Positions 11,690 to 23,402 of a stretch of DNA of 64,000 bases are shown piece after piece. The notes below the pieces were generated by a model. It did not search any database and was not told where the DNA came from. It was given only the letters and a program-made list of their open reading frames with translations. Each line of letters starts with the position of its first letter. Within the stretch, counting starts at the first letter, position 1. The stretch comes from Archegozetes longisetosus (taxonomy: Eukaryota > Arthropoda > Arachnida > Sarcoptiformes > Trhypochthoniidae), in assembly GCA_018873245.2 (NCBI GenBank), contig JAEMBT020000008.1, positions 11,011,172-11,075,171 on the forward strand, read 5' to 3'. Position numbers and translations under genes: made by a program.

Positions 11690-12500
11690 TCTTCAAACTT
11701 GAAGAACTTACGTTCAGCATTTGACGTCTACGACATAAAGATTAATAAAATACAAGAAAATATTGGTGAAAATTACTTTTATTTAAATGCGGACGGAGCC
11801 AAAATACACACTAAAATTATATCGTAAATATTTTAGTTGATTCTCTTAATAGCAAAATTTCTAAGTCGCTGCTAATAATGTGTCAAGAAATTGAAAATGC
11901 AAAACATCTTGCAATAAATAAAGCTTTAACAAATGTATTTCCAAATGGAATTGATTATGAAAAATTCATGCTCTTGGTCACCGATCAAGCTAAAGCTCAT
12001 AGTTAGTAATGTCTTAAAGTGAATATACCCCAATCGTATTTATATCACTTGCATTGTACATGCACTTCAACATGTATGTGAGAAGATACGAAAGGAAATC
12101 AATTAGTGGATAAATTCATTTCATTAATGAAAAGAGCATTAAGAAAATACGCATAAAGGCAACAACTGTTTAAAAGCATGACTGAATTTACATTGCCTCA
12201 AAGTACTGCAACTATAAGTTGGAGTACATAGATCAGAACAGCAATATATTATTTGTAAAATTATGTAAAAGTAGTCAATTTCACTAACGGCTAAGCCAAT
12301 TGTTCAAAATTAAAAGCTATTAAAAATTTAAATGACCTCATTATAGTCAATGAATAAGCAATGATTTTTTGAAATTCCCGAGATGGAACTCATAGTTTAG
12401 AGTATCACTAAAATAGAAACGAAAGTATTGGTAATATCAAGACAATTTAACGATTTAAAGTTTAAATTGAAAAGTTAGGCCTGTAAAGTGGCAAAATATA
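11690..12500 (+). mobile_element. Decayed hAT transposase fragment
   Basis: Scattered frames match the catalytic region of hAT-type transposases. They include NADGAKIHTKII, then ALTNVFPNGIDYEKFMLLVTD, then the LVDKFISLMKRALRK segment. Many stops and frame changes show an old fossil. I found no terminal repeats. Confidence 0.55.
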
Positions 12501-13215
12501 CAAAAGTTCACTTTACAGCCAACAATTTTCAGCATTAACCATTCTATCCTCTAGATTGGTACTAATTATCTTTTACAATCATAGTCCCTTAAACTCATAG
12601 TCAGTTCTTTATATACTACTCATCAGCCTCCTTGTGTCTAAACTGTTATTATCAATTGTCAATATTTTGTGTTTGTTAGCAGCTAATAATCTTACTAATT
12701 GAACTAGTGTACGCATATGCATACTAAAAGGCATTAGATTTTTAATAACAATCAGTTAATGTATATCTCTCATTAAGAGAGTTACTATCCGCCAGTAAAT
12801 AAATTCACTTTCGACTACCTAACGAGTGTTGGTGTTAGTGCACACGAATCTCCTGAGAGATTGGCCTCTGTCGCTCATATTTGTCAACTGATTAAAATTA
12901 GCACTAAAGTCCTTAAAAAAGCTTAAGCAATCGTAAAAAATTTTCGACCTAAAAATGATGAGAAAAATAATTATGATCATGAGCTTCAACTAAATATGCA
13001 TTATTAATTTCAGTGCTTGCCGAAAGATCTTTGTCAATTTATAAATTAATATTGACAGAAAGCGTCAAAGCTTCACTGAAACGACGGTTGAACAAATTGA
13101 TATAAAATCATCTATTTTATATTTAAAAATGATTAAAACGTGAATAAAATGAAATTTTGTTCGCTATTCTTCTTCCGTTTTTCTACTATCTATATTTCTT
13201 TAAAGTTGGCCATAG

Positions 13216-13263
<48 letters not shown>

Positions 13264-13916
13264 GTAAGTAAAAGAAACATTCGGATGCAATGATTTGTAT
13301 ATAAACACTAATTATCTTGACTATAATCTTAATGCATTCACTTAAAATTTGGGAAATAGAAATCATTTTAAACTTGATTACCCAAGTTTTAAAGCTTTTC
13401 AAAGTAAAAGCTTTGTTCTAAGCTTCTAGGCGTAATGAATAAAACGAGATATCAATGAGTACTAGATTTAAATAAAACTAGTAAACAGTTTAATACTATT
13501 GAAAAACGCCAGCTTATATCATTGCATTCTTATATACTGTTTGATAAAGATTTGATTTCCTTTATATCAATATATATGTTTATATTTTTATAACCCTTTT
13601 AAAACGAATTCATACAATTTGTGAAAACTGATTAACATTTCTATTAGTGGATCGGTAGCTATGCATAATATTTGGTAAAACTAAAGCATCGATCAAGTAT
13701 TTAATTTATTTACCTAAATAAGTTATGATTTGAAAAATCGGTTTTAAATATTTGAGTGAAAAACGTTTTGGTATAAGTAATGAAATATTTGAAGGTTAAA
13801 CACTACAAACTATTTGAAAATTAAATCATTAAGTTTTACTCATTTACAGACTTGACCATATTTTATTAGTTTGAAAAACTGGAAAAGTTATAGATTTTGA
13901 AAAATTGAGTTATTAA
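12501..13916. other. No recognised gene; downstream of GT92 copy 1
   Basis: AT-rich. It contains the (AAT)n tract at 13219-13262. From about 13720 onward it is part of the block duplicated together with the GT92 gene. Confidence 0.5.
13219..13262. repeat. (AAT)n microsatellite
   Basis: About 15 perfect AAT units. No LINE sequence is visible beside it, unlike the tract at 37882-37918. Confidence 0.9.
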
Positions 13917-15278
13917 TTAAAAATAGACGTATTGTCTCAAAAATGAATTGATTTCAGTATTAAATCTCTCAACACTTCTGTCGTTAACGACTATATCATT
14001 ATAAGTAAGAAAATAAAGAGTTATTCCAAAATAACTGTTATGATAAAAGGGTTGCCAAACGCGACAACACGATCGGTAATGAAAAAGCATAGCATCACTT
14101 TCATCAACATTTTCGTTAACAGTATTGTAATCGTTCCACGACCAAACTGTATGAATACCAAGTCCTCCGACTGATAATGGCTTTAGAACAATCACTTTAG
14201 ATCTATCTCTATGTTCCCATTTCGAAGTCTGTCTTTCTATTGAGTGTAATATTTTTGGAAATTCATTTGAATTTCTATTATTCGTATATTGATTACAAAG
14301 CATCACATTAGGTATGACTAGAGCTCCAATCGATTTGTCTACAATTTTATGATTGACATAGGTTCTGATGTGATCATATCTTTTGGTAACTATCAATTCA
14401 TCGATGTCTACAAGTATTACAGTATTAGGTGATGATCGAAGAAGACAATCATTGATGGCAGCAATTTGTCCATCTGCATGAATATCATTTCTATCTATTG
14501 GTAAATCAAATGATAATAAATGAACAAATGGAATGTTATTCAATAGTTTCTTAATTTCTGATGTGATCGACAGGTCATAAAATATAATTCGATCGATTCC
14601 ATTGACACGATAATAGGCCACGAACTCTAATATTGATGACAATGAACAAAATGGACCAAACAGAGGACGAACACAAACTACTATTTCATTGATTTGTTTG
14701 TGATCTTTGATGTTAAGTTCAGAATTATTTTGTTGCAATTGAATGACTGGAACTGAAGAAGTTTCCAACAAGTTTTGATTAATTTTGAACAAAACTTTGA
14801 CTTTTAAAGTGTTGAAGAAATTGTCGTTTCGACAAATAATTTTGACGGATATATAGTTATAATAATGAATATAACTTTCAGGTAGAGTTTCAATAATTGC
14901 ATTAGTTTTTTGATCAAAAGTTTTAGTTGATGTCTGACAATAAAAACTTTTGTTAATCATATTTTTATTTAAAATAGCAATTATTATGATTCGATTTGTG
15001 TAATAAAATGCTGAATACAATGATATGATATCGTCAACAATTGGAGTCCATTTGGGATATAATTGATTTGAATTTGATTTATTAAAAGTTTGAATTTGAC
15101 GCAATTGTAATTTGGGTTCAAATGAATGTGAAACACATAAAATGTCGAAAAATACGACGATCCCTAAAATCGCTATCGCTATTCCTATAATCGCTAAAAC
15201 AATTACAATCTTTATTAAAAGTTTAATTGATCTCTTGATCCTACGTCCACCAAACAGTCTGATACAATTGTATGACAT
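13917..15278 (-). CDS. GT92 (DUF23) family glycosyltransferase, copy 1
   Basis: Single-exon gene of 453 aa from the ATG at 15278. An upstream in-frame ATG at 15449 would add 57 residues, but the short start places the anchor at the N-terminus and matches copy 2. Residues ~19-45 form a signal anchor after basic GGRRIKRSIK, so this is a type II membrane protein, probably in the Golgi lumen. The C-terminal half is a GT92 domain: VVCVRPLFGPFCS, EFVAYYRVNGIDRIIFYD, HADGQIAAINDCL, the DxD-like DIDELI metal-binding motif, and FHYRSCCRVWQ. GT92 enzymes (for example C. elegans GALT-1) add galactose to glycans. The exact substrate here is unknown. A second copy lies about 3.6 kb upstream. Confidence 0.9.
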   Translation of the reverse strand: MSYNCIRLFGGRRIKRSIKLLIKIVIVLAIIGIAIAILGIVVFFDILCVSHSFEPKLQLRQIQTFNKSNSNQLYPKWTPIVDDIISLYSAFYYTNRIIIIAILNKNMINKSFYCQTSTKTFDQKTNAIIETLPESYIHYYNYISVKIICRNDNFFNTLKVKVLFKINQNLLETSSVPVIQLQQNNSELNIKDHKQINEIVVCVRPLFGPFCSLSSILEFVAYYRVNGIDRIIFYDLSITSEIKKLLNNIPFVHLLSFDLPIDRNDIHADGQIAAINDCLLRSSPNTVILVDIDELIVTKRYDHIRTYVNHKIVDKSIGALVIPNVMLCNQYTNNRNSNEFPKILHSIERQTSKWEHRDRSKVIVLKPLSVGGLGIHTVWSWNDYNTVNENVDESDAMLFHYRSCCRVWQPFYHNSYFGITLYFLTYNDIVVNDRSVERFNTEINSFLRQYVYF

Positions 15279-17519
15279 TTTTATCACAAAGTTACTAATA
15301 GATGAATGATTAATCAAATTTTTGAGATCGAACTTTTTACACAAATTATTATTCTCTACTAAACACAATTTTAAAAGTTTGATCAGATTTATTACATATA
15401 GTGATTGCATCATTAGATTAAGATATGTCTGACTGCACGAAAGATTCAAAAAATATGCATTTTTAAAGTGAATAGATCACATCTTGGAATTTGAAAAAAT
15501 CTTAGTTAACATCTTAACGAATTGTTCACTGAAAAATTGATTATTATATTTATTTTGAACTATTAAGTGAATCTATCATTGAATTTGAAAACGTGGTGAA
15601 TGTTGGTTTGAGTTCTATTTAATTTCCATCACTTTTATCAACATATGCAATACGTAAAATTGTTTCCTTTCTTTTTGCAACTAAATGAGCGTTAAATTAT
15701 ATATTTTAATATATATAAGCGAAAATAGAGTATAATGTTGAAGGATAGAATTTTTTCAATGGTTAAGGAAGTGGAAACTCTAAAAACGACAAAACCTTGA
15801 ATTAAAACTTAAATAGAAGTATATTGCGTGTACGCATGAATGTACTTTTGCATCAATAGTTTTATCTCATGTTTTATTTCCATATACTGTAAGTTAAAAG
15901 CTTACATTTACAACAATATCATGCATTGCCTCCACAACTTATTTTTTGAAAATGTGTATCTATTTAATAAAATCATATTGCAATATTCTCTTTATTCTGT
16001 TAGTTAAGAACTTATTAGTGGCCGATAGCAGTTCTGCCGCTTCTTAAAAACTTAGCGTAAGAGGTACTATCGCGAGCAAAAACATGTAGACTTTCGTGCG
16101 TAGCACTTAGAAGTTTGACTATAAATATAATAAAATTTTACTTTTTATTAAGTTAAAGTTTTTATATTTATTAATTACAACCAAAAAATTTTTAGTATAA
16201 TTTATTAACATTTATTAACATTTTAAATCATTTTACAAAATGTAGCGAATTTCAAAAATTCAAACTTATGATACTTTGTTGTATACGGTCTTATATTTGC
16301 ACTAAATAGTGCGTTAAAAAAGTACGAATGTCCGTTTTAAAAACTGGTTTTTTACTCAAGATAGTACCTTTTACATTAAATTTTCCATGAAACGGCAGAA
16401 TTAGAGTAAAGTGATGTATCCAAGGGGTTGTTCATCTATCTATAAAAGTAGAAAAAAAGCGCATCTATTAATGTATAAATAGCTAACAATGTATGTTATA
16501 GGAAACATATTTACGTATAAGCGTACGTACTCCATCAGATCATATCCGTACTACAGTCGATAGATAAATTTAGGGCGTACGCTATTCAACAGTATAGTAT
16601 TATGTGTCTACCACAGTTGAACACATTCAAATACCTTAATCCTTTGAATTAAATCATAATTTAATCAAACTGCTGGATGAAATCATAATAATATGCTCAA
16701 CTTTAAACCTTAACTAAAGATCCAGTGACTAGTAATAATTTATTCACTTTTTCTGAAACGTGAAAAAACTATTTTAACTTTGTAATAATTAAATAACTTT
16801 ACTCATATAACTGTTTATAGAATAAAAAATATTTAATTTGTTCAATAGAATTAGAGTAATAAAATTGAAAGAAAAGTCTTTGAAACAGTTCAATATTTAT
16901 AAACTAAAATAGTATTCAATAAAAATAAAAAAATATTAAAAGTACATGAAAAGTTCTATTATTTCCTCATCTTTACAATACTAATATAAAATAACAGCTA
17001 TAAATTATTTGTTCTAGTTTTTATATTTTGAACAAACTCTAGAATGGATTAGAGTCTCGAATAACGTTTGATAGTGATTTAGAAAGTCAATTTATTATGA
17101 GCTGAACTATAATGTTATGAGCTGACTAATAATTTGAGTTTTTTATAATACAAAAATGAGGTTATTTTAATTCTTCCAGTTTAAAACAAGCTATTGAAAT
17201 TTGTTATAATTATTACATTATGAAACGCACTTATAATGTGGCACGTCTTTATTTCCAAAGCATTATTTGCAACTGCTTTACTCCAAGTATATTAAGTTAA
17301 ACTGAGTGACATTTACTTAATTAAGCTTTGATTTAGGAAATCGGTTTTAAATATTTGAGTGATAAACGTTTTGGTATAAGTAATGAAATATTTGAAGGAT
17401 AATCATTATAAACTATTTGAAAATTAAATCATTAAGTTTTACTCATTTACAGAATTAAATATGTTTTATTGGTTTCAAAAACTGGAGAAGTTATAGATTT
17501 TGAAAAATTGAGTTATTAA
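15279..17519. other. Spacer between GT92 duplicates
   Basis: AT-rich with no recognised gene. The duplicated block resumes near 17325; the material between (about 15550-17325) is unique. Confidence 0.5.
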
Positions 17520-18850
17520 TTAAAAATAGACGTATTGTCTCAAAAATGAATTAATTTCAGTATTAAATCTCTCAACACTTCTGTCGTTAACGACTATATC
17601 ATTATAAGTAAGAAAATAAAGAGTTATTCCAAAATAACTGTTATGATAAAAGGGTTGCCAAACGCGACAACACGACCGGTAATGAAAAAGCATAGCATCA
17701 CTTTCATCAACATTTTCGTTAACAGTATTGTAATCGTTCCACGACCAAACTGTATGAATACCAAGTCCTCCGACTGATAATGGCTTTAGAACAATCACTT
17801 TAGATCTATCTCTATGTTCCCATTTCGAAGTCTGTCTTTCTATTGAGTGTAATATTTTTGGAAATTCATTTGAATTTCTATTATTCGTATATTGATTACA
17901 AAGCATCACATTAGGTATGACTAGAGCTCCAATCGATTTGTCTACAATTTTATGATTGACATAAGTTTTGATGTGATCATATCTTTTGGTAACTATCAAT
18001 TCATCGATGTCTACAAGTATTACAGTATTAGGTGATGATCGAAGAAGACAATCATTGATGGCAGCAATTTGTCCATCTGCATGAATATCATTTCTATCTA
18101 TTGGTAAATCAAATGATAATAAATGAACAAATGGAATGTTATTCAATAATTTCTTAATTTCTGATGTGATCGACAGGTCATAGAATATAATTCGATCGAT
18201 TCCATTGACACGATAATAGGCCACGAACTCTAATATTGATGACAATGAACAAAATGGACCAAATAGAGGACGAACACAAACTACTATTTCATTCATTTGT
18301 TTGTGATTTTTGATATTAAGTTCAGAATTATTTTGTTGCAATTGAATGACTGGAACTGAAGAAGTTTCCAACAAGTTTTGATTAATTTTGAACAAAACTT
18401 TGACTTTTAAAGTGTTGAAGAAATTGTCGTTTCGACAAATAATTTTGACGGATATATAGTTATAATAATGAATATAACTTTCAGGTAGAGTTTCAATAAT
18501 TGCATTAGTTTTTGATCAAAAGTTTTAGTTGATGTCTGACAATAAAAACTTTTGTTAATCATATTTTTATTTAAAATAGCAATTATTATGATTCGATTTG
18601 TGTAATAAAATGCTGAATACAATGATATGATATCGTCAACAATTGGAGTCCATTTGGGATATAATTGATTTGAATTTGATTTATTAAAAGTTTGAATTTG
18701 ACGCAATTGTAATTTGTGTTCAAATGAATGTGAAACACATAAAATGTCGAAAAATACGACGATCCCTACAACCGCTATCGCTATTCCTATAATCGCCAAA
18801 AATATTACAATCTTTATTAAAAGTTTTATTAATCTACGTCTACCAAACAT
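17520..18850 (-). pseudogene. GT92 glycosyltransferase, copy 2 (one-base disruption)
   Basis: Near-identical duplicate of the gene at 13917..15278, including about 190 bases of 3' flank. The first Met codon of copy 1 reads ATA here, and a downstream ATG (MFGRRRLIK) gives a slightly shorter start. The signal anchor, DIDELI motif and FHYRSCCRVWQ are all present. Near 18511 a run of six T has become five, shifting the frame between the N-terminal third and the GT92 domain. Everything downstream is otherwise open. It could be a young pseudogene or a homopolymer base-call error in an intact gene. The few amino-acid differences (such as YDHIR/YDHIK) imply a recent duplication. Confidence 0.85.
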
Positions 18851-19719
18851 TCTAATATAATTGTGTAGTATTTTTTTATCATAAAGTCACTAATATGTCG
18901 ATGATTTATCAGTATTTTGGAACTTTTTACACTAATTATTGTTCACTAATAAACACAATCTTGAAAGTTTGATCAGTTTTATGACGCCATATGATGATTT
19001 CATCACTAGATTGGGACGTATTTGACTACATGAAAAACATTCAAAAATATGTATTTTTTAAATGAACAGAGCACACATTGAAATGTAGTGAAATCTTATT
19101 GAACATCTTAAGGCATTGTTTGCTAAATAATTTTGTTGCTTTATATAATAAACTCGACTTGTTTTATGAAACTCTTAATTAATTTGAAAACTTATTAAAT
19201 ATTGTTTTGAGTAATAGCTCCATTAAATTGCCACTTCAATCAAAAAATGTGTAGTATGTGATATATCGAATGACTCGAAAGCCTTACGCAGCGAAATAGG
19301 CGTTAATTTGTACTTTGATCTTGAAATCTAAACCGTAGTTTAGTGATAAAGCTGTAAAGAGTATTCTGTCTCATAGAAACCGTTAGTTTATTATCGGAAA
19401 GCAAAGTAAAATATACGAGTGATAAGAAATCATGTAACTTATGAATTTCAATGTATTACTAGTTATAGATTATAGTAAAAGATAATAAGAGATGTTATAA
19501 ACACTAAAATCACTTGATTCTCTGATTAGACTCTTTAGCCTAAACTTTAGGGATACTCTTGTGGTAAGAATTGACAATAGTTATAAAAAAACTTTGATAT
19601 TTTGAACTAAATGCAATACTATTGAATTTGAATAGATCTTTACTGCATTGGATTAATTTTTTCAATAATCTTTCATTTGAAACATTAGAACTAAATATTT
19701 AATCATTACTTTTCACGAT
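18851..19719. other. Intergenic, no recognised gene
   Basis: The first ~200 bases still resemble the 5' flank of GT92 copy 1. The rest is AT-rich spacer up to the P450 stop. Confidence 0.5.
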
Positions 19720-22700
19720 TTATTGATCACGATATTCAGCGTAAACCATAATCTCCTTTGGGATGAATAGAAAATTTCCATTGAAGTAATCGAGCTATAA
19801 GTTTAAAATAGATATTAAAATGAGAGTAAAAATAATGCAATTTTAACGACTACTTTAGCATTAGGTGCGAGTCTCAAACGAAACTTTTTGATAAGCTTGG
19901 CGACGAATATTCTCATTTCGTTCATTGCAAATCGCATTCCTATACACATTCGCGGCCCTAAACCCCACGGAATATAAGCGAATTCGTTATAATTGTGTTC
20001 ATCAGACATAAACCGTTCGGGTTTGAACTGAAATGGATTTGGAAAGTAAGTCGGATTGTGATGAATAGTGTAACCAGTAAGTGTGACTAAAGTTCCTTTG
20101 GGCAAAGTTATTCCTGTATTGCCGAGTTCATAGTCTTCAGAGGCTTCTCTATCAAATCGTTGTCCCGGAGGTGCGAGTCTTAACGTTTCGGCAATCACCG
20201 CATTTAAGTATTTTGCTTTCGCCAGTGAATCGTCGTCAAAGTTTTCGAGTTGTGATACCTCTTTGTGTAGAATTTCTTGAACATCAGGATATTTCGCGAT
20301 ATAATAGCAAAAATGGGAAAGAGTGGCAGCCGTTGTATCGAAGCCGCCGAAGAAGAATGTGATGGCAGTAGCCGTGATCTCGTCCAGGGTTAGAGTCTTT
20401 AAATTTGTTGTACTAAAAATGTGATCAATTATTTTAGAAAATAATCAATTTTTGTAAATGTTTTCCTATTTATACTGTCTGTGAATTAATCAGAATATGA
20501 AAACTTGAACTGATTTAATCTAATTTTTTTATATTAATATTCCTCACCAACTATCAGTTGTATGTTCTGATTTGTTTTCATTTTTTGTATCGTTTTCTTT
20601 AAGAATCTGTTGATTCGCATCGATCATAAGTTGCATAAAATCAGTTTTCTTATTGTCAATGCTATGACTTCTGGTTTTCCTAATTTCCACAATTTTTTGC
20701 GTAAGTTCTCTGAAATATTCAACTGCTTTACGATCCAAAGTCTCGAGTTTGAAAAACTTTGCAATACTTGGAGCGATATATCCGAGTATTGATGAAAAGG
20801 ACAAGTCAACAGCAAAAGCTTTGACCGCATTCTTCACCACCGGATGGTTCGGATCTTTGATCGATTGAATTTGGATACCAAAAGCACAAGAACAGAGAAC
20901 ATCCATTGTGAACGCATTCACATAGAACTTGATATCGAAAGGCAGACCTTCAAAATCAGTGTTCAGTTTGAATATTTGTTTTTTATGTTTGAGATTTAAC
21001 CTTTAAGTAATAAAAGTAAAATATTCTAAATTATGAATCTTAGGCAGCAGCCTGAAATTGCTTAGCCATACTCTTCCAGAGAGTTCTCCAACAAACTGAT
21101 GCATATGAGGAAAAGTTAAAAACTTTTCAGTTGTCCGATAAAGAAAATATAGCACAAACTCAGGGAAGGGCTTTATGTGTTTATATTGTCTTAGAAATAA
21201 TGAATATAGATATAGTTTGAGTAACTAATTTCAGTTTATTATTTATATCCGGTGCTTAGGTAACTTCATTTATAACAGCTATCCCTCAGTAGTTAAAATG
21301 TTGCAGAAAAATGCCAGAAATACGTTTTATAATGACGAGTGACATGCGTGAGAACAATAACTAAGAAATATCTCTGAAGCACTACGGCTCTAATTTATAT
21401 CTCTCTTCCTTTAAAAGTTAGATTAATAATAACAACTTACAAATTAAGAATAATTGTTATTTTCTCAAAGTAGGCACGTTCAATAGACTATTCTATGAAT
21501 GGTCAAAGCCAGGACTACCACCTCCCCAGTTTTTCTCTGGAGACTGCAGTTTTTAAGATTTTTCTCCAGTTTTGCAAAACTGTCAAAACTGGAGATTTTA
21601 ATAGTATTTTTATCTACAAAAGGATAAAATCCACTATTTTTTAAGTTATGAATTTCACAAATAAATGAAAATATAAGCGTGAATATTTTAAACATCAGTT
21701 AAAGTTATATGTAAGATATGTTAATGCAAGTGTGCTGAAGGTTAGCACCTTTTGAAGATTTAAGAATTAACAAGTTCTCAATTTTATTGCAGGAAAAGTT
21801 TTTGGACACACTAGAAACCTAATCTTAAACATTTTATTGAAATTATACAATGCAACCTAATTGAAATAAATCCTTTGGATCCCCCTTTGATACTTTTTCT
21901 CCAGTTTTAGTGTAAAACAGGTGACAGTCCTCGTCAAAGCCTATAGTGTCCGTTTATAATACAACTCTAATTATGTATACTCTAGTATTCTGGTGCTTTC
22001 AATTTTATTGAGAAATGTTTGAATCTAACTTTTAAAGTTTGATCTATCCCTTAATTCGGAAAAATATTCATTTGTCAGAAGAATTGTTATTTTCCCATTT
22101 TTATGTTTATAAAAATTTTCATTACTTCATGTGATAGTTTGAAACTTAAATCATTTAAGACGGCTATGCTTTTGAAGCTTTGAGGTTTTAAACCTATTAT
22201 TCAAGTATGAAAATTGCTATAGTTTTGAAACCAATCTCAGAGTGAAATAAAGCTTTATCTGAAAAACAGCATCTGTTGCAATGTGTTATTTAACAAAATC
22301 TAAGAAAATTTTCCTTAAAGTGAAGAATTAAGAATTCATACCTTTTTTGGCCATTTCTGATATATTATCACAAAATTGATCGCCTATTTCTGAAATAGTG
22401 CTCGTCATTAGCTTCAATTTGGATGATGTGAATGAGGGCCCAACTATTGTTCTTATTCTTTTCCAGTTTTCATCGTGTGAGTTAACTATAGAGCAATCGA
22501 AAATTTTTCCAAAGTAATAATAACGACGATTAGTGAATACCCGAAAATCTTTGACTAAAATATCTTTTATCAGTTCTGGATCGTTAATGATTACGGCTTT
22601 CTTGAATATTTCGTAAAATCCAATGATATCTCCGTATCTTATCCAGAATTCATAATCATTGAAGGCCAAAATTTTCGTATAGGATAAAAGACTTTGTATC

Positions 22701-22866
22701 AGATTTGGACCTTTCACACCATGGCGTGACCAATAAGTGTAATAACGTTTAATTTTGCTTTAGAATAACAAGAATATTATTTTTAAGTGAGGTTTTTATT
22801 CTAAACTTACTAATAAATTGCTATAATTGCCAAAACTATGGCAGCGGTTATGAGGGTTAAGACCAT
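19720..22866 (-). CDS. Cytochrome P450, CYP3 clan, complete (5 exons, 501 aa)
   Basis: Exons by splice site: 22866-22811, 22757-22342, 20947-20548, 20412-19854, 19794-19720, all GT-AG and phase-consistent. It is an ER-bound haem monooxygenase for xenobiotic or endogenous substrates. Residues 1-18 are a hydrophobic anchor (MVLTLITAAIVLAIIAIY). WKRIR (W117, R121) is the C-helix haem-propionate motif. GGFDTT (313-318) is the I-helix oxygen-activation motif. ETLR (366-369) is ExxR, and PERF (422-425) follows. The haem loop PWGLGPRMCIG has Cys447. The usual Phe of FxxGxRxCxG is Trp here, which is uncommon. The C-terminus FIPKEIMVYAEYR matches the clan. Intron 2 carries a hAT MITE. It is divergent to the neighbouring P450, sharing a 536-bp spacer. 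Substrate unknown. Confidence 0.95.
21510..21932. mobile_element. hAT-type MITE in P450 intron 2, 423 bp
   Basis: Ends CAGGACT/GAGGACT (inverted) are flanked by a perfect 8-bp repeat GTCAAAGC (21502-21509, 21933-21940). Its right end (CCCTTTGATACTTTTTCTCC) resembles the right end of the larger hAT element at 53608-56028. There is no transposase. Confidence 0.8.
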
Positions 22867-23402
22867 AGTATTGAGGTTTCAAGAGATTTCCTTAAGCAAT
22901 GACTTTATTGCTTTCCTTTTGAAGTTAAAATAAACAGTTTTATATTTCACTCAGATATATACTAACTTCCATTGTAATAAAAAGTTGACTTATTACATAT
23001 AATCGTGTTTGAATGCCTGAACATAAAAATTAGATCATTTTTAACTTACAGGAAACTAAGCCGTGTTGGGAAGTGTTAAACACTCCTCTAATCATAATGA
23101 ATATGAAATTTTGATAATCGTTATCTGTACGGAAGAAAAATATTAAATTATGTGTCATTTTAAGTATTCAGTTTATGAATACTGTTTCAGTCTTTATAGT
23201 CGGAAATTCTCTTCAATGTGCAGTTCTAACAATTACAGGATACACTTTTGTCGCAACAAAATTGAAATTTAGTTTCAAGTGAAGTAATGTGATGTAAATT
23301 AGACACCACTACTTTTCCGTTGAGCTCAGTTAACAAATGCTTAATGCTTTGATTTGAAAACTTTGTCATTTGAAAAATTATTATCGAATAACTAAGTTTG
23401 AG
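22867..23402. promoter_or_regulatory. Shared upstream region of divergent P450 genes
   Basis: A 536-bp spacer separates the two divergent P450 start codons, so both promoters must lie here or overlap. I see no confident TATA box or recognisable xenobiotic-response element by eye. Confidence 0.4.

Noticed and set aside
13190-13402. Minus-strand ORF with a poly-leucine run
   Set aside because: The leucines are the translation of the (AAT)n microsatellite; it is not a gene.
14900-15449. Upstream Met of the GT92 frame (extra 57 residues)
   Set aside because: The downstream ATG at 15278 puts the signal anchor at the N-terminus and agrees with copy 2, which has no comparable extension.
19815-19853. 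Stop after LFLLSF as the true end of the minus-strand P450
   Set aside because: A GTAGTC donor after NAK and an exon at 19794-19720 encoding FIPKEIMVYAEYR fit the clan C-terminus better.
20610-20830. Overlapping ORFs on both strands inside P450 exon 3
   Set aside because: They are shadows of the P450 coding frame.
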